NCBI RefSeq assembly: GCF_017922435.1
Contig: NZ_VDEZ01000001.1
Coordinates: 868,001 to 932,000 of the forward strand
Source of the DNA: Thalassospira sp. ER-Se-21-Dark
GTDB taxonomy: Bacteria > Pseudomonadota > Alphaproteobacteria > Rhodospirillales > Thalassospiraceae
Direction: 5' to 3'
DNA: 64,000 bases
Shown one piece after another: positions 44,613 through 53,839 of this stretch; position 1 is the stretch's first letter; each line of letters begins with the position of its first letter. The notes beneath the pieces were generated by a model. The model had not been told where the DNA came from. It saw only the letters and a program-made list of their open reading frames with translations, and ran no database searches. The position numbers were made by a program, and so were the translations under genes.

Positions 44613-45650
44613 CTAGCTTTTGGCAAGCGCCAGATACCCGCTTAAAACCGCGGCAACGTTTTGCCCGATCACATCATGGGCATAACCGCCTTCCATGGTG
44701 AACATGGTTTTAAGCCCCATACGCCCGATCATCTGCCCGATGCGGTTAAAATCATCGGTCTGGAGTTTGAAGTCGCAAATCGGTTCGGCCTCGTGGGCGT
44801 CAACACCAAGGGCCACCACCAGCGCATCGGCCTGCCAGGTCAGAAGTTTCTGCATCGCCTTGGCAAAGCCAGCCCCCCAGCCCGCGAAATCCGTACCCGC
44901 TGGCAGCGGGATATTCAGGTTGGCACCCTGCCCGTCATTGCGTCCGGTTTCATTGGCATAGCCCATGAAGAACGGGAATTGATGGGTTGGATCAGCATGG
45001 ATGGAAATCGTCAGAACATCGCCGCGCTCATAGAAAATGTCCTGCGCACCGTTGCCGTGGTGGTAGTCGATATCAAGGATGGCGACCTTTTTTGCCCCCT
45101 TGGCAATCATGTGCTGGGCGGCGATGGCGGCATTGTTCAAGAAGCAGTATCCACCATAACGGTTGGCATGGGCATGGTGCCCCGGCGGACGGGTCAGGGC
45201 AAAGGATGCTTCGCCTTCGCTCCAGGTTGCCTCAGCTGCCGATATGACGGTTTGCGCCCCCCAATAGGCGGCCTTCCAAGTCCCCTGGGTTATCGGTGTA
45301 TCAGATGAAATGGCGTACTGACCCAGACGCGCGCTGATATGTTCGGGCTTGCCGCCTGAAAAACCGCCCGTCGGCCAGACATAGGGGAAGGCGTCACCGC
45401 TTTTCCCTGCCTTGGTCCATTCGCTCCAGGCGTTTTCCAGAAAATCAATATAGTCCGGCTCATGGATCGCGCGGATCGGGCCGAGGCCATGATCGGTCGG
45501 ATCAACCAGCTGCGCCTTGATCGCGTGCGCGACGGCATCGCGAATGATCGGAATACGCCGGGCATTCTCGAAACATGGCACCATGCGTCCGTGATGCATT
45601 TCGCCTGCCCCGTCATGGGCATCGTGGCGCGAATTGAAGAAAACCCGCAT
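44613..45650 (-). CDS. Acetylpolyamine amidohydrolase / histone-deacetylase family
   Basis: 345 residues with AGGAGAG eight bases before the ATG. Zinc-dependent deacetylase of the arginase/HDAC fold. RPPGHHAHANRYGGYCFLNNAAIAA and AILDIDYHHGNGAQDIFYERGDVLTISIHADP hold the catalytic His pair and the zinc ligands. DAHEAEPICDF and MEGGYAHDVIG carry the second Asp and the Tyr. The long HxPDY-type loop and N-terminal HDGAGEMHHGRMVPCFENARR favour acetylpolyamine amidohydrolase over histone deacetylase. It would deacetylate acetylputrescine, cadaverine or related amines, again releasing usable nitrogen. Confidence 0.9.
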   Translation of the reverse strand: MRVFFNSRHDAHDGAGEMHHGRMVPCFENARRIPIIRDAVAHAIKAQLVDPTDHGLGPIRAIHEPDYIDFLENAWSEWTKAGKSGDAFPYVWPTGGFSGGKPEHISARLGQYAISSDTPITQGTWKAAYWGAQTVISAAEATWSEGEASFALTRPPGHHAHANRYGGYCFLNNAAIAAQHMIAKGAKKVAILDIDYHHGNGAQDIFYERGDVLTISIHADPTHQFPFFMGYANETGRNDGQGANLNIPLPAGTDFAGWGAGFAKAMQKLLTWQADALVVALGVDAHEAEPICDFKLQTDDFNRIGQMIGRMGLKTMFTMEGGYAHDVIGQNVAAVLSGYLALAKS

Positions 45651-45728
45651 GGCACCGCTCTCCTGACTGAAAATCCTGACCGGGTACCATCATGACGCCC
45701 GACGCATCCTGTTGCACGCAGAAAGCGG

Positions 45729-46898
45729 CTATTTCTTGGCGGTATAAAGCAGCTTTTCGATGGTATCGAGGAACACACCCAACTGATTGCGCAGGCTTTC
45801 CGACTGATCGGCAAGACGACTGGCCATGTCGCGTGTGGTATCGGCAGCCTCCCCGGTACGCCCGGCCATATCGGAAACCACGGTGATATTGTCGGTGACT
45901 TCCTGTGCGCCGCTTGATGCCTGTTCGACATTGCGCGTGATGTTGGTCGACAGGTTCGCCTGGGTTTCAACATTGCCCGAAATCGTATCCGAACGTGCCG
46001 CCAGATCATCGATTACGCCTGCGATCTCGCGGATCGAACCGACGGACTGTTCAATCGCGGTCTGAATGTCCTGAACCTTTTCCTCGATGCTTTCGGTCGC
46101 CTTGCTGGTCTGGTTGGCAAGTCCCTTGACCTCGTTGGCAACCACCGCAAAGCCCTTGCCGGCTTCACCGGCACGTGCAGCCTCGATCGTCGCATTCAGC
46201 GCAAGCAAGTTGGTCTGAGCTGCGATGTCACGGATAAAGCTGACCACTTCAACGATCTCGCCAGCCGCCGCTTCCAGCTGTCCGATACGACCATCGGTTT
46301 CCTGGGCAAGGCCGTTGGCGCGGTTGGCGATCTCAACCGATTCACGCGCCTGTTCGGACACATTGCGGATTGCCTCGTTCAGCTCTTCGGATGCGGCCGA
46401 AAGTTCGCTGACATTGGCCGCCGTCTGGCGGGCCGCAGCGGCAACGTTGGTCGACCGTGAACTGGTTTCATGGGCGATGGAGTTGGCGTCCCCGGATGCC
46501 TCAGAAAGGGCGGATGCGGCATTGGCAATGTCATCAACCGCGGCAAAGGAACCGCTTTTGAATTCATCAAGAATGTCAGCAAACCCGGACAGCTTCTTTT
46601 CGATGGAGGCACTTGCAGCATTAATCCGCTTGGCCGAGGACAGGTAATCACCGACCAGCCCGGTTTCCACGATGCGCCGGTAATAACGGTTTTCGGAAAC
46701 AGCCCCCATGGATGCCGCACTTTCGCGCAGGAACGCATCATTGCGGTCAATCAGCCGGTTGATCGCAATAAACAGTTCGCGCATGTCAGGATGACTGTCG
46801 ACATTGGTAATGCGGGCTTCATAATCACCGTCCGCTGCGGCCAGAACCACATCCAGTGCCTTTTTGATACCCGATTTTGAACCACCGAACAGAGACAT
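45729..46898 (-). CDS. Soluble methyl-accepting chemotaxis-type signalling protein
   Basis: 389 residues with no transmembrane helix. An N-terminal HAMP-like/helical region ([36 protein letters not shown]) is followed by a long coiled coil. The highly conserved receptor hairpin tip [43 protein letters not shown] binds CheA/CheW. GAGG lies six bases before the ATG. It directly follows a PAS protein gene (46943-47476); together they resemble a split Aer aerotaxis receptor. Confidence 0.92.
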   Translation of the reverse strand: MSLFGGSKSGIKKALDVVLAAADGDYEARITNVDSHPDMRELFIAINRLIDRNDAFLRESAASMGAVSENRYYRRIVETGLVGDYLSSAKRINAASASIEKKLSGFADILDEFKSGSFAAVDDIANAASALSEASGDANSIAHETSSRSTNVAAAARQTAANVSELSAASEELNEAIRNVSEQARESVEIANRANGLAQETDGRIGQLEAAAGEIVEVVSFIRDIAAQTNLLALNATIEAARAGEAGKGFAVVANEVKGLANQTSKATESIEEKVQDIQTAIEQSVGSIREIAGVIDDLAARSDTISGNVETQANLSTNITRNVEQASSGAQEVTDNITVVSDMAGRTGEAADTTRDMASRLADQSESLRNQLGVFLDTIEKLLYTAKK

Positions 46899-46942
46899 TA
46901 GAACCTCAAACCTTGCATTTTCGGGAACCGCTTTGCGATCCT

Positions 46943-47476
46943 CTAGAGACTTTGGATAAACTCGTCGTAAGACATGCCCATATCAGAAAGCTTCTGTGAC
47001 AAGGCCTCGGATGCGGCATTCATGCCGTCCTTGCGATTGGGCAGACTGTCCTCGATCTTGCGGAGTTCCGCATAGAGAGGAATGATCGTTTCGCTCAGAA
47101 CCTTTGGATCGGGCACCCGGCGGTTGGAATGGTATCCAATCACCTTGTGACTGGCATCAAAGGTCGGCGTCACATGGGCATAGACCCAATAATGATCCCC
47201 GTTGCTGGCCATATTCACGACATAGGCAAAAATCTCGTGACCGGATGAAATCCGGTCCCACATAAGCTTGAAAACGCTGCGCGGCATATCTGGATGTCGG
47301 ATCAGCGCATGCGGCTTCCCCAAAACCTCACCTTCCGAATAATCAGAAAGGCGCAAAAACACCTCATTGGCGTAGGTAATATGCCCTTTGAGATCCGTCT
47401 TGCTGACGATCAACTCGTCCGGTTTGAAATGACGTTCCCGCCCAGAAGGCTGAATGCCTGAAGGCTTTTCACTCAC
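46943..47476 (-). CDS. Aer-type PAS domain protein (sensor half of a split receptor)
   Basis: 177 residues, GTG start at 47476. Nearly the whole protein is one PAS fold of the Aer type: [51 protein letters not shown] and [17 protein letters not shown]. The RHPDMP and GDHYWV segments are hallmarks of FAD-binding Aer PAS domains. No membrane anchor or methyl-accepting domain follows. A short helical tail ([24 protein letters not shown]) may dock to the MCP encoded 45 bases downstream. It would sense redox or oxygen. Confidence 0.9.
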   Translation of the reverse strand: MSEKPSGIQPSGRERHFKPDELIVSKTDLKGHITYANEVFLRLSDYSEGEVLGKPHALIRHPDMPRSVFKLMWDRISSGHEIFAYVVNMASNGDHYWVYAHVTPTFDASHKVIGYHSNRRVPDPKVLSETIIPLYAELRKIEDSLPNRKDGMNAASEALSQKLSDMGMSYDEFIQSL

Positions 47477-47838
47477 CTTTAAGACCCCGATACTTTATTT
47501 TTATTTCCAAACATGCCCGCAATTTCGGGCTGCGGGCAGGATGAATTACTCGATTATCATGTGAAAATGATCGTGCGAAGCTAAATATTATTTTTCCACA
47601 CGTTTCATTCTCAATACCTAACACAGTAATCTGGAATTATTATTGGATAAAGTATTATCCGTTTAGTAGATATTCAACCTGCGATTACCATTTTTCTTTC
47701 TGCGCCAATCACAGATTTCCAGTATCGGCAATCCACGAGACATGCGCGAAACGAAACAAACCCAAATTCATGAATTAAGCATCTTTGTAACGATTTCATG
47801 TATCATCGCTGCAAACGGGAACCGTCAGGGACACACCG
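47477..47838. other. AT-rich intergenic region
   Basis: 362 bases, visibly AT-rich between about 47570 and 47700. It presumably contains divergent promoters for the PAS/MCP operon and the small conserved gene. No confident -35/-10, RNA gene or repeat recognised. Confidence 0.4.
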
Positions 47839-48201
47839 ATGTCGAAAGATCTTCGGAATTTTCCATATCGTGTCGTTATTCACGAGAAACATTCCGCCCA
47901 AGCTGTGCTGGACTGGCTCGACATCAATGTCATGAGCAAGAACTGGACAATGGGCATTCGGAATATCGAGCTCCCGCGTGGCGACCAGAATGCCCCGATT
48001 GTCGATATGGTGATCTATTTCAGTCGCCGTGAAGATATGGAACGCTTCCGCGACAAATGGGCCGGTAAAACCCGCGAACACAAAGTCAAGCTACATGGCT
48101 GGCGCGCGGCACTCTATGCCTTGCGGCATCCAAAAACCGAAATGATCGCCTATGAAAAGTCAGACGAACCAAGTCGACCCAATCCCAAGAAACCGACCTG
48201 A
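47839..48201 (+). CDS. Conserved hypothetical small cytoplasmic protein
   Basis: 120 residues from ATG 47839, with AGGGA eight bases upstream. No domain recognised. Visible features: an amphipathic beta/alpha core (YRVVIHEKHSAQAVLDWLDIN, APIVDMVIYFSRREDMERFRDKWA) that could be a small ferredoxin-like fold, and a basic, Pro-rich tail (SRPNPKKPT). It has normal codon use and its own terminator, so it is likely a real gene. Confidence 0.75.
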   Translation: MSKDLRNFPYRVVIHEKHSAQAVLDWLDINVMSKNWTMGIRNIELPRGDQNAPIVDMVIYFSRREDMERFRDKWAGKTREHKVKLHGWRAALYALRHPKTEMIAYEKSDEPSRPNPKKPT

Positions 48202-48215
48202 CAAACCGTCATAAG

Positions 48216-48250
48216 AAAAGCCCCGCGCAAGCTAATGCACGGGGCTTCGT
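48216..48250. terminator. Terminator between convergent genes
   Basis: AAGCCCCG (48218-48225) pairs with CGGGGCTT (48240-48247) around a 14-base loop. It serves the small conserved gene and, in the reverse direction, the BMP protein gene. Confidence 0.7.
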
Positions 48251-48284
48251 CATTTAACCGATCCGGATGGATCGGAAATCCGAC

Positions 48285-49367
48285 TTATTTCGGCAGTTCG
48301 GCATCGATGCCTTTGATGTACCAGTCCATGCCAAGCAGCATGCCGTCATCAGCAACTTCGCCTTCTGCAACGCGCAGTTCGCCTGCCTGATCATAGATCG
48401 GGCCGGTGAACGGATGGAATTCACCCGAAGCAATCTTGGCAGCAGTTTCTTCTGCCAGTGCTTTCACGTCATCAGGCATGTTGGTGTACGGTGCCATTTC
48501 GACCATGCCGGTGTTGATACCACCCCAGGTGTCTTTGGATTCCCAGGTGCCATCGGCAACGGCCTTGGCGCGGGCAACATAGTAGCTGTCCCAATTATCA
48601 ACGATCGCGGTCAGCTGTGCCTTCGGTGCGAACTTGATCATGTCGGAAGCCTGACCGAAACCAAGAACGCCACGGTTTTCAGCAACCTGAAGCGGTGCCG
48701 GGCTGTCGGTGTGCTGAACCATGATGTCTGCACCCTGGTCGATCAGCGCCTTGGCAGCATCGCCTTCCTTGCCCGGATCATACCAGGTGTTGGCCCAAAC
48801 GATTTTGACCTGCACGTCCGGGTTAACCGACCATGCACCCATCATGAAGGAGTTGATACCACGGACAACTTCCGGGATCGGGAAAGAGCCGACATAACCA
48901 ACGATGTTCGACTTGGTCATTTTACCGGCGATCACACCAGCAACATAACGGCCTTCGTAGAAACGTGCGGCATAGGTCGAGATGTTATCCGCACGCTTGA
49001 AGCCGGTTGCATGTTCGAATTTCACATTCGGGAACCGCTTGGCAACTTTTTCGGTCGGGTTCATATAACCGAACGAGGTGGTGAAGATCAGGTTGTGGCC
49101 AGTCTGGGCCAGCTGAGTGATCACGCGTTCAGCATCGGCACCTTCCGGCACGCTTTCGACAAACGTGGTCGAAGCAGCATCGCCAAGTTCAGCTTCAATG
49201 GCCTGACGGCCAATGTCATGACGGTAAGACCAGCCATGGTCACCAATCGGGCCGACATAGACAAAACCGGCCTTAACGTCTTCGGCCTGGGCTGCACCCA
49301 TGCCGGTTGCGAGGGCACCAACAGCCGCAACGGCGGCAAGTGTGCGCTTCACGAGGCTTGCATTCAT
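48285..49367 (-). CDS. BMP-family substrate-binding protein (purine/nucleoside uptake)
   Basis: 360 residues from ATG 49367, with GGGAG upstream, and a signal peptide ending GMGAAQA. Not a lipoprotein (no Cys after the cleavage site). PnrA/BMP fold: KAGFVYVGPIGDHGWSYRHDIGRQA, TTSFGYMNPTEKVAKRFPNVKFEHATGF, GYVGSFPIPEVVRGINSFMMGA, VWANTWYDPGKEGDAAKALIDQGADIM. Members bind purine nucleosides or bases. It lies downstream of the two permeases and the ATPase, and beside guanine deaminase and xanthine dehydrogenase. Purines such as xanthine, guanine or their nucleosides are therefore the likely cargo. Confidence 0.9.
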   Translation of the reverse strand: MNASLVKRTLAAVAAVGALATGMGAAQAEDVKAGFVYVGPIGDHGWSYRHDIGRQAIEAELGDAASTTFVESVPEGADAERVITQLAQTGHNLIFTTSFGYMNPTEKVAKRFPNVKFEHATGFKRADNISTYAARFYEGRYVAGVIAGKMTKSNIVGYVGSFPIPEVVRGINSFMMGAWSVNPDVQVKIVWANTWYDPGKEGDAAKALIDQGADIMVQHTDSPAPLQVAENRGVLGFGQASDMIKFAPKAQLTAIVDNWDSYYVARAKAVADGTWESKDTWGGINTGMVEMAPYTNMPDDVKALAEETAAKIASGEFHPFTGPIYDQAGELRVAEGEVADDGMLLGMDWYIKGIDAELPK

Positions 49368-49565
49368 AGTTTCAGTCTCCCTGTTAGACACTCAATCAGG
49401 ATTTATACGTAATTCCTGATCGCAATCAATGACGCGTTCCTGCACAAACCAAATCTCAGACAAACCGGCCAGGCCCTGCCCGGCTTGTGTGAGGTTTGGC
49501 AAGCACAGTCTTCCTCCCGTCGTCGGGCCGAAACATCATTTAACGTGTTCCGGTCCCGCTGTTAA

Positions 49566-49591
49566 GGCCGCCAAAACCCTATTGGGCGGCC
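49566..49591 (-). promoter_or_regulatory. Intercistronic hairpin between permease and binding-protein genes
   Basis: GGCCGCC and GGCGGCC form a perfect 7-bp stem spanning the permease stop codon, with no U-tract. It may stabilise an mRNA end so that the binding protein is made in excess. Confidence 0.35.
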
Positions 49592-50499
49592 CTGAACGCC
49601 TGACCAATACAGGCCGGCGCATTCAGTCTGATTTTCGCACGGTCACTGGAAATAATCACCAGCACGATTACGGTCGCCAGATACGGCAACATCGACATGA
49701 ACTGGCTGGGCACATGAACACCAGCACCCTGGGCATGCAGCTGCATCACTGAAATCAGGCCAAACATATAGGCCCCGGCAACCAGACGTCCCGGACGCCA
49801 CGTGGCAAACACCACCAACGCCAGCGCGATCCAGCCACGACCAGCCGTCATGTTTTCTGCCCACATCGGCGTGTATGAAAGCGACAGATACGCGCCACCA
49901 AGGCCTGCCATCGCCCCGCCAAACATGGTGGCAAGATAGCGGATCTTGATCACCGAATAGCCAATCGCATGCGCCGAATGATGGGAATCCCCAACGGCCT
50001 TAAGAATGAGACCCGCACGCGATTTGACAAGAAACCACCAAATCCCGATCACAGCCGCAATTGACAGATAAACCAGGAAGTCCTGACCAAACAGGATCGG
50101 GCCGATGATCGGAATGGCACTGATGCCCGGGATCGAAAGGGCTGGCAGCGGATCAATCGCAAAGCCGACAAACCCCGATCCGACGAGGGCTGAAAAACCA
50201 ACCCCGAAGATCGTGAGCGCAAGACCCGTCGCCACCTGATTGGCCATCAGGGTGAGTGTCAGGAATGCAAAGATCAGCGACATCAATGTGCCAGCCACAA
50301 CAGCGGCCAGAATGCCGAGCACAGCCGACCCACTGGAAGCGGTCACCGCAAAACCGGTAATCGCCCCAACCAGCATCATGCCCTCGACGCCAAGGTTAAG
50401 CACACCGGATTTCTCGGTAATCAGCTCACCCGATGCTGCCAACAAAAGCGGCGTGGAAGCAGTGATTACTGTCAGGGTAAAGGGAACAATCCATTCCAT
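49579..50499 (-). CDS. ABC transporter permease, nucleoside/purine type (second permease)
   Basis: 306 residues, about eight to ten hydrophobic helices, BPD_transp_2 family as in NupQ/YufQ. Begins by recognisable TPLLLAASGELITEKSGVLNLGVEGMMLVGAITGF, the signature of BMP-partner permeases. SHHSAHAIGYSVIKIRYLATMFGGAMAGLGGAYLS is the ATPase-contacting loop. Shares one base with the upstream permease stop. Confidence 0.92.
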   Translation of the reverse strand: MEWIVPFTLTVITASTPLLLAASGELITEKSGVLNLGVEGMMLVGAITGFAVTASSGSAVLGILAAVVAGTLMSLIFAFLTLTLMANQVATGLALTIFGVGFSALVGSGFVGFAIDPLPALSIPGISAIPIIGPILFGQDFLVYLSIAAVIGIWWFLVKSRAGLILKAVGDSHHSAHAIGYSVIKIRYLATMFGGAMAGLGGAYLSLSYTPMWAENMTAGRGWIALALVVFATWRPGRLVAGAYMFGLISVMQLHAQGAGVHVPSQFMSMLPYLATVIVLVIISSDRAKIRLNAPACIGQAFRAAQ

Positions 50500-51578
50500 T
50501 ATGCGGTTCTCCCTTTTGCCGCGATGGAGCCGAAACGAATGCGGTATTTGGTCAAGACATCACTGGCCAGCAGGAAGAACAGCAAGATGCCCTGGAACAG
50601 ACCGGTCACAGCATTGGGCAGGCCGAGTGTAATTTGCGCCAGTTCGCCCCCCAAATAGGTCAGCGCCATGATCAAACCGCCAAACAAAATGCCCACCGGA
50701 TGCAAACGCCCAAGGAAGGCCACGATAATCGCTGTAAAGCCATAACCGGGCGAGATCGATGGCTGAAGCTGCCCGATGGGGCCGGACACCTCAAACAAAC
50801 CGGCCAAACCGGCCAGCGCACCGCCCAGAAGAAGGGTAAACCAGACCATGCGTTTTTGACGGAACCCGACATGGCGGGCAGCCTGCGGGGCCTTGCCGAC
50901 AACGCGCAACTGGAACCCGATCACCGATTTTGACAGCAACAACCAACCGGCAATCACGACAAACACCGCAACGGCCGTACCAAGATGCACACGCGATCCT
51001 TCAAAGATGATCGGAAGCAAACCGGCATCCGGGAACGGGCGTGATTCCGGGAAGTTGAAGCCTTCCGGGTTACGCCACGGACCATGAACGAGGAAGCTTA
51101 GAAACAGCGTTGCGACATAGGTCAGCATCAGGCTGGTCAGAATTTCATTGGCGTTAAAGCGCGTGCGCAGCAATGCCGGGATCGCCCCCCAAAACGCGCC
51201 GCCCAGGGCGCCCAGCACAAACATGGCCGGCAGCAAAAGCACGCTTTCGCTGTCATGGAAATAAAGCGCCAGACCACCGCCGAAAATCGCCCCCATGGTC
51301 AACTGGCCTTCCGCCCCGATGTTCCAGACATTCGCCCGGAACCCCATGGCAAGACCGACCGCAATGATGACAAGCGGGGTCGCCTTCACGAACAGCTCGG
51401 AAATGCCGTAGCTGTTATTGATCGGCAGAATGAAAAACGTATAAAGCGCGTCAAACGGATTCTTGCCCATAAAGGCAAAGATGATCCCGCCGACGACAAG
51501 CGTCATAAGGATTGCCAGAACCGGCGACAGATAAACCATCGCCTGTGAATGCTGGCGACGGGGTTCAAGCCTGACCAA
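50499..51578 (-). CDS. ABC transporter permease, nucleoside/purine type (first permease)
   Basis: 359 residues, NupP/YufP-like. Helical with FRANVWNIGAEGQLTMGAIFGGGLAL and the loop GKAPQAARHVGFRQKRMVWFTLLLGGALAGLAG. Its start overlaps the end of the ATPase gene by 14 bases, so ATPase and permeases are coupled in one operon. Confidence 0.92.
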   Translation of the reverse strand: MVRLEPRRQHSQAMVYLSPVLAILMTLVVGGIIFAFMGKNPFDALYTFFILPINNSYGISELFVKATPLVIIAVGLAMGFRANVWNIGAEGQLTMGAIFGGGLALYFHDSESVLLLPAMFVLGALGGAFWGAIPALLRTRFNANEILTSLMLTYVATLFLSFLVHGPWRNPEGFNFPESRPFPDAGLLPIIFEGSRVHLGTAVAVFVVIAGWLLLSKSVIGFQLRVVGKAPQAARHVGFRQKRMVWFTLLLGGALAGLAGLFEVSGPIGQLQPSISPGYGFTAIIVAFLGRLHPVGILFGGLIMALTYLGGELAQITLGLPNAVTGLFQGILLFFLLASDVLTKYRIRFGSIAAKGRTA

Positions 51579-53199
51579 CGCGACCTCCCTCTACTTGCGT
51601 GTTGTTCGCCGGGGTCGCGTTGCCTTCAAGATCATGAAGCCCCCCCATCAACAGACCAATTTCCTCGATGCTGACATCGGCCATCGGACGCGGTTTGGAC
51701 ATTTTGCCTTCCGCCATCACCACCACCGAATCACAAATGGCATAAATCTCGTCCAGATCCTGCGAAATCACCAGAACCGCTGTGCCCTTCGCCGCCAGAT
51801 CCAGCAATGCCTGATGAATGGCACTGGCCGCCCCGGCATCAACGCCCCAGGTCGGCTGGGAAATCACCAGAACACCCGGGTCCTGCAAAATCTCGCGCCC
51901 GACAATAAATTTCTGAAGGTTGCCACCCGAAAGCGATCCGGCCTCTGCCCCGGAACCAGTGGTGCGCACATCAAATGTCTTGATGATGTTATCGGCAAAC
52001 GACTTGGTCGGGACTTCGCGGATCAGACCGCGTGCCGAAAGCGCCATCCGCCGGAACGCGGTCAAAAAACCGTTTTCCGACAGGCTCATATCGGGCACGG
52101 CACCATGTCCGTTGCGTTCTTCGGGCACGAACGTCGCGCCCAGTCGACGACGGCGGCGCGGGCCGAAATGGGCGACCGATTTGCCATCGATCTTGATACT
52201 GTCCGGGGCCGCTTGCTGTTCGGTTTCGCCGGCAAGGGCGCGGAACAATTCGTTCTGCCCATTGCCGGCAACCCCGGCAACACCCATGATTTCACCACCG
52301 CGCACCTCAAGATTAATCCCCTTAAGGTCGGTACCGAACTGTTCATCACTTTCAAGCGACAGATTGGAAACCGCAAGCCGGACATCGCCAAATTCGCGGG
52401 ATTTACCCCGATCTGGCGCGGTCAGTTTCTGGCCGATCATCATTTCGGCCATCGATTTTGCGGTTTCTTCGCGCGGGTCACAACCGCCAACAACCTTGCC
52501 ACCGCGCAGTACAGTTGCCTTCTGGCACAGCGCCTTCACTTCATGCAGCTTGTGGCTGATATAAAGGATTGCACAGCCTTCATCGGCCAAACGACGCAGC
52601 GTCTCAAACAACTTTTCGACTTCTTGCGGCGTCAGGACCGAGGTCGGCTCGTCCAGGATCAGAAGTTTTGGGTTCTGCAACAAACAACGCACGATTTCGA
52701 TGCGCTGACGTTCACCGACCGACAGCGTGTAAACATGACGATCCGGATCAAGCGGCAGGCCATAGGTCTTTTCAACCTCAAGCACCTGCTTGCGCAGCGC
52801 ATCCATATCGCGCACGTCATTCATCGCTAGCGCAATGTTTTCAAGAACCGTCATGGTTTCAAACAGCGAGAAATGCTGGAACACCAGACCGATCCCCATT
52901 TCGCGCGCATCATGCGGGCTTGCGATCGTGACCGGATTGCCTTCCCAGATCAGCTCGCCCTCATCGGCCTGCAGCACGCCATAGATGATTTTCACAAGCG
53001 TACTTTTGCCAGCACCGTTTTCCCCCAACAGCGCATGGATTTCACCAGGTTCGATACGGAAACTGATATCGTCATTGGCCAGACAGCCCGGAAAGGCCTT
53101 GGTTACGCCGCGCACTTCCAATTGCGCAGGCCCACCAGCCCCCTTCACGGTATTTGCCCCGGCTTCACCGGTCGTTGACGTCACTGTTGCCACCCCCAT
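51565..53199 (-). CDS. ABC transporter ATPase with tandem nucleotide-binding domains (nucleoside/purine type)
   Basis: 544 residues, RbsA/NupO-like duplicated ATPase. First domain: Walker A GENGAGKSTLVKIIYG, signature LSVGERQRIEIVRCL, Walker B LLILDEPTSVLTPQEV. The second domain has a degenerate P-loop GVAGNGQNELFRALAG but a good signature LSGGNLQKFIVGREI, as is normal in this family. The start ATG 53199 is followed by a Ser/Thr/Gly-rich tail before the domain. First gene of the transporter operon. Confidence 0.92.
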   Translation of the reverse strand: MGVATVTSTTGEAGANTVKGAGGPAQLEVRGVTKAFPGCLANDDISFRIEPGEIHALLGENGAGKSTLVKIIYGVLQADEGELIWEGNPVTIASPHDAREMGIGLVFQHFSLFETMTVLENIALAMNDVRDMDALRKQVLEVEKTYGLPLDPDRHVYTLSVGERQRIEIVRCLLQNPKLLILDEPTSVLTPQEVEKLFETLRRLADEGCAILYISHKLHEVKALCQKATVLRGGKVVGGCDPREETAKSMAEMMIGQKLTAPDRGKSREFGDVRLAVSNLSLESDEQFGTDLKGINLEVRGGEIMGVAGVAGNGQNELFRALAGETEQQAAPDSIKIDGKSVAHFGPRRRRRLGATFVPEERNGHGAVPDMSLSENGFLTAFRRMALSARGLIREVPTKSFADNIIKTFDVRTTGSGAEAGSLSGGNLQKFIVGREILQDPGVLVISQPTWGVDAGAASAIHQALLDLAAKGTAVLVISQDLDEIYAICDSVVVMAEGKMSKPRPMADVSIEEIGLLMGGLHDLEGNATPANNTQVEGGRVGQA

Positions 53200-53262
53200 T
53201 TAGCGATATGTCTTGCATCCAGCACGCGGTTTTACCGCATAACGCATTGCAGTCAAACGGTC

Positions 53263-53736
53263 TCAATATTCGATCTTGTCGGCTTTCGCATCCCAGGCGG
53301 CAAACACTTCGCGCGCTTCGGGCAAATCGACATGCACAATTGGCAATGAACGATCTTCGATCGGCTTTGCCACCTCATCATACAGAAACTGATCATCAAA
53401 TCCGATGGCAGCGGCATCTTCGCGACCATTGGCATAATAGATCTTGTCAAGACGGGCCCAATAGATCGCAGACAGGCACATCGGGCAAGGTTCGCAACTG
53501 GTATAGATTTCACAGCCTGACAGATTGAACGTGCCAAGCTTGGCACAGGCCGCGCGAATGGCACTGACCTCGGCATGAGCGGTCGGGTCGTTCTGGGATG
53601 TCACATTGTTCCATCCTTCTGCAATCACTTCGCCATTGCGAACGATGATTGCCCCGAACGGACCACCGCATCCCTCATCCATCTTTTGCCGCGACAAATC
53701 CACGGCATGGCGCATATGGCCCTTGGCGTCACACAC
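53263..53736 (-). CDS. guaD: Guanine deaminase (cytidine-deaminase-fold type)
   Basis: 157 residues from GTG 53736, which has GAGGAG nine bases upstream; ATG 53715 is an alternative. The frame is open to 53940, but those residues are not conserved. Converts guanine to xanthine. Zinc site THAE in NDPTAHAEVSAIRAAC and CEPCPMC in YTSCEPCPMCLSAIYWARLDKIYYA. The segment GFDDQFLYDEVAKPIEDRSLP and a C-terminus ending in Tyr match Bacillus GuaD closely in pattern and length. Feeds xanthine to the XdhABC enzyme encoded just upstream. Confidence 0.93.
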   Translation of the reverse strand: MCDAKGHMRHAVDLSRQKMDEGCGGPFGAIIVRNGEVIAEGWNNVTSQNDPTAHAEVSAIRAACAKLGTFNLSGCEIYTSCEPCPMCLSAIYWARLDKIYYANGREDAAAIGFDDQFLYDEVAKPIEDRSLPIVHVDLPEAREVFAAWDAKADKIEY

Positions 53737-53839
53737 AGCCAATCTCTCCTCTACGAAACCTCTGGTCCGGTTGCCCGAACCGCCTGACAGGCCGTCATTG
53801 CGCGGCCCTTTATCATTAATATTGCCCTCAAAGAAGGCC

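Noticed and set aside
51595..52830. 411-codon plus-strand ORF
   Set aside because: Antisense to the tandem ABC ATPase with clear Walker and signature motifs.
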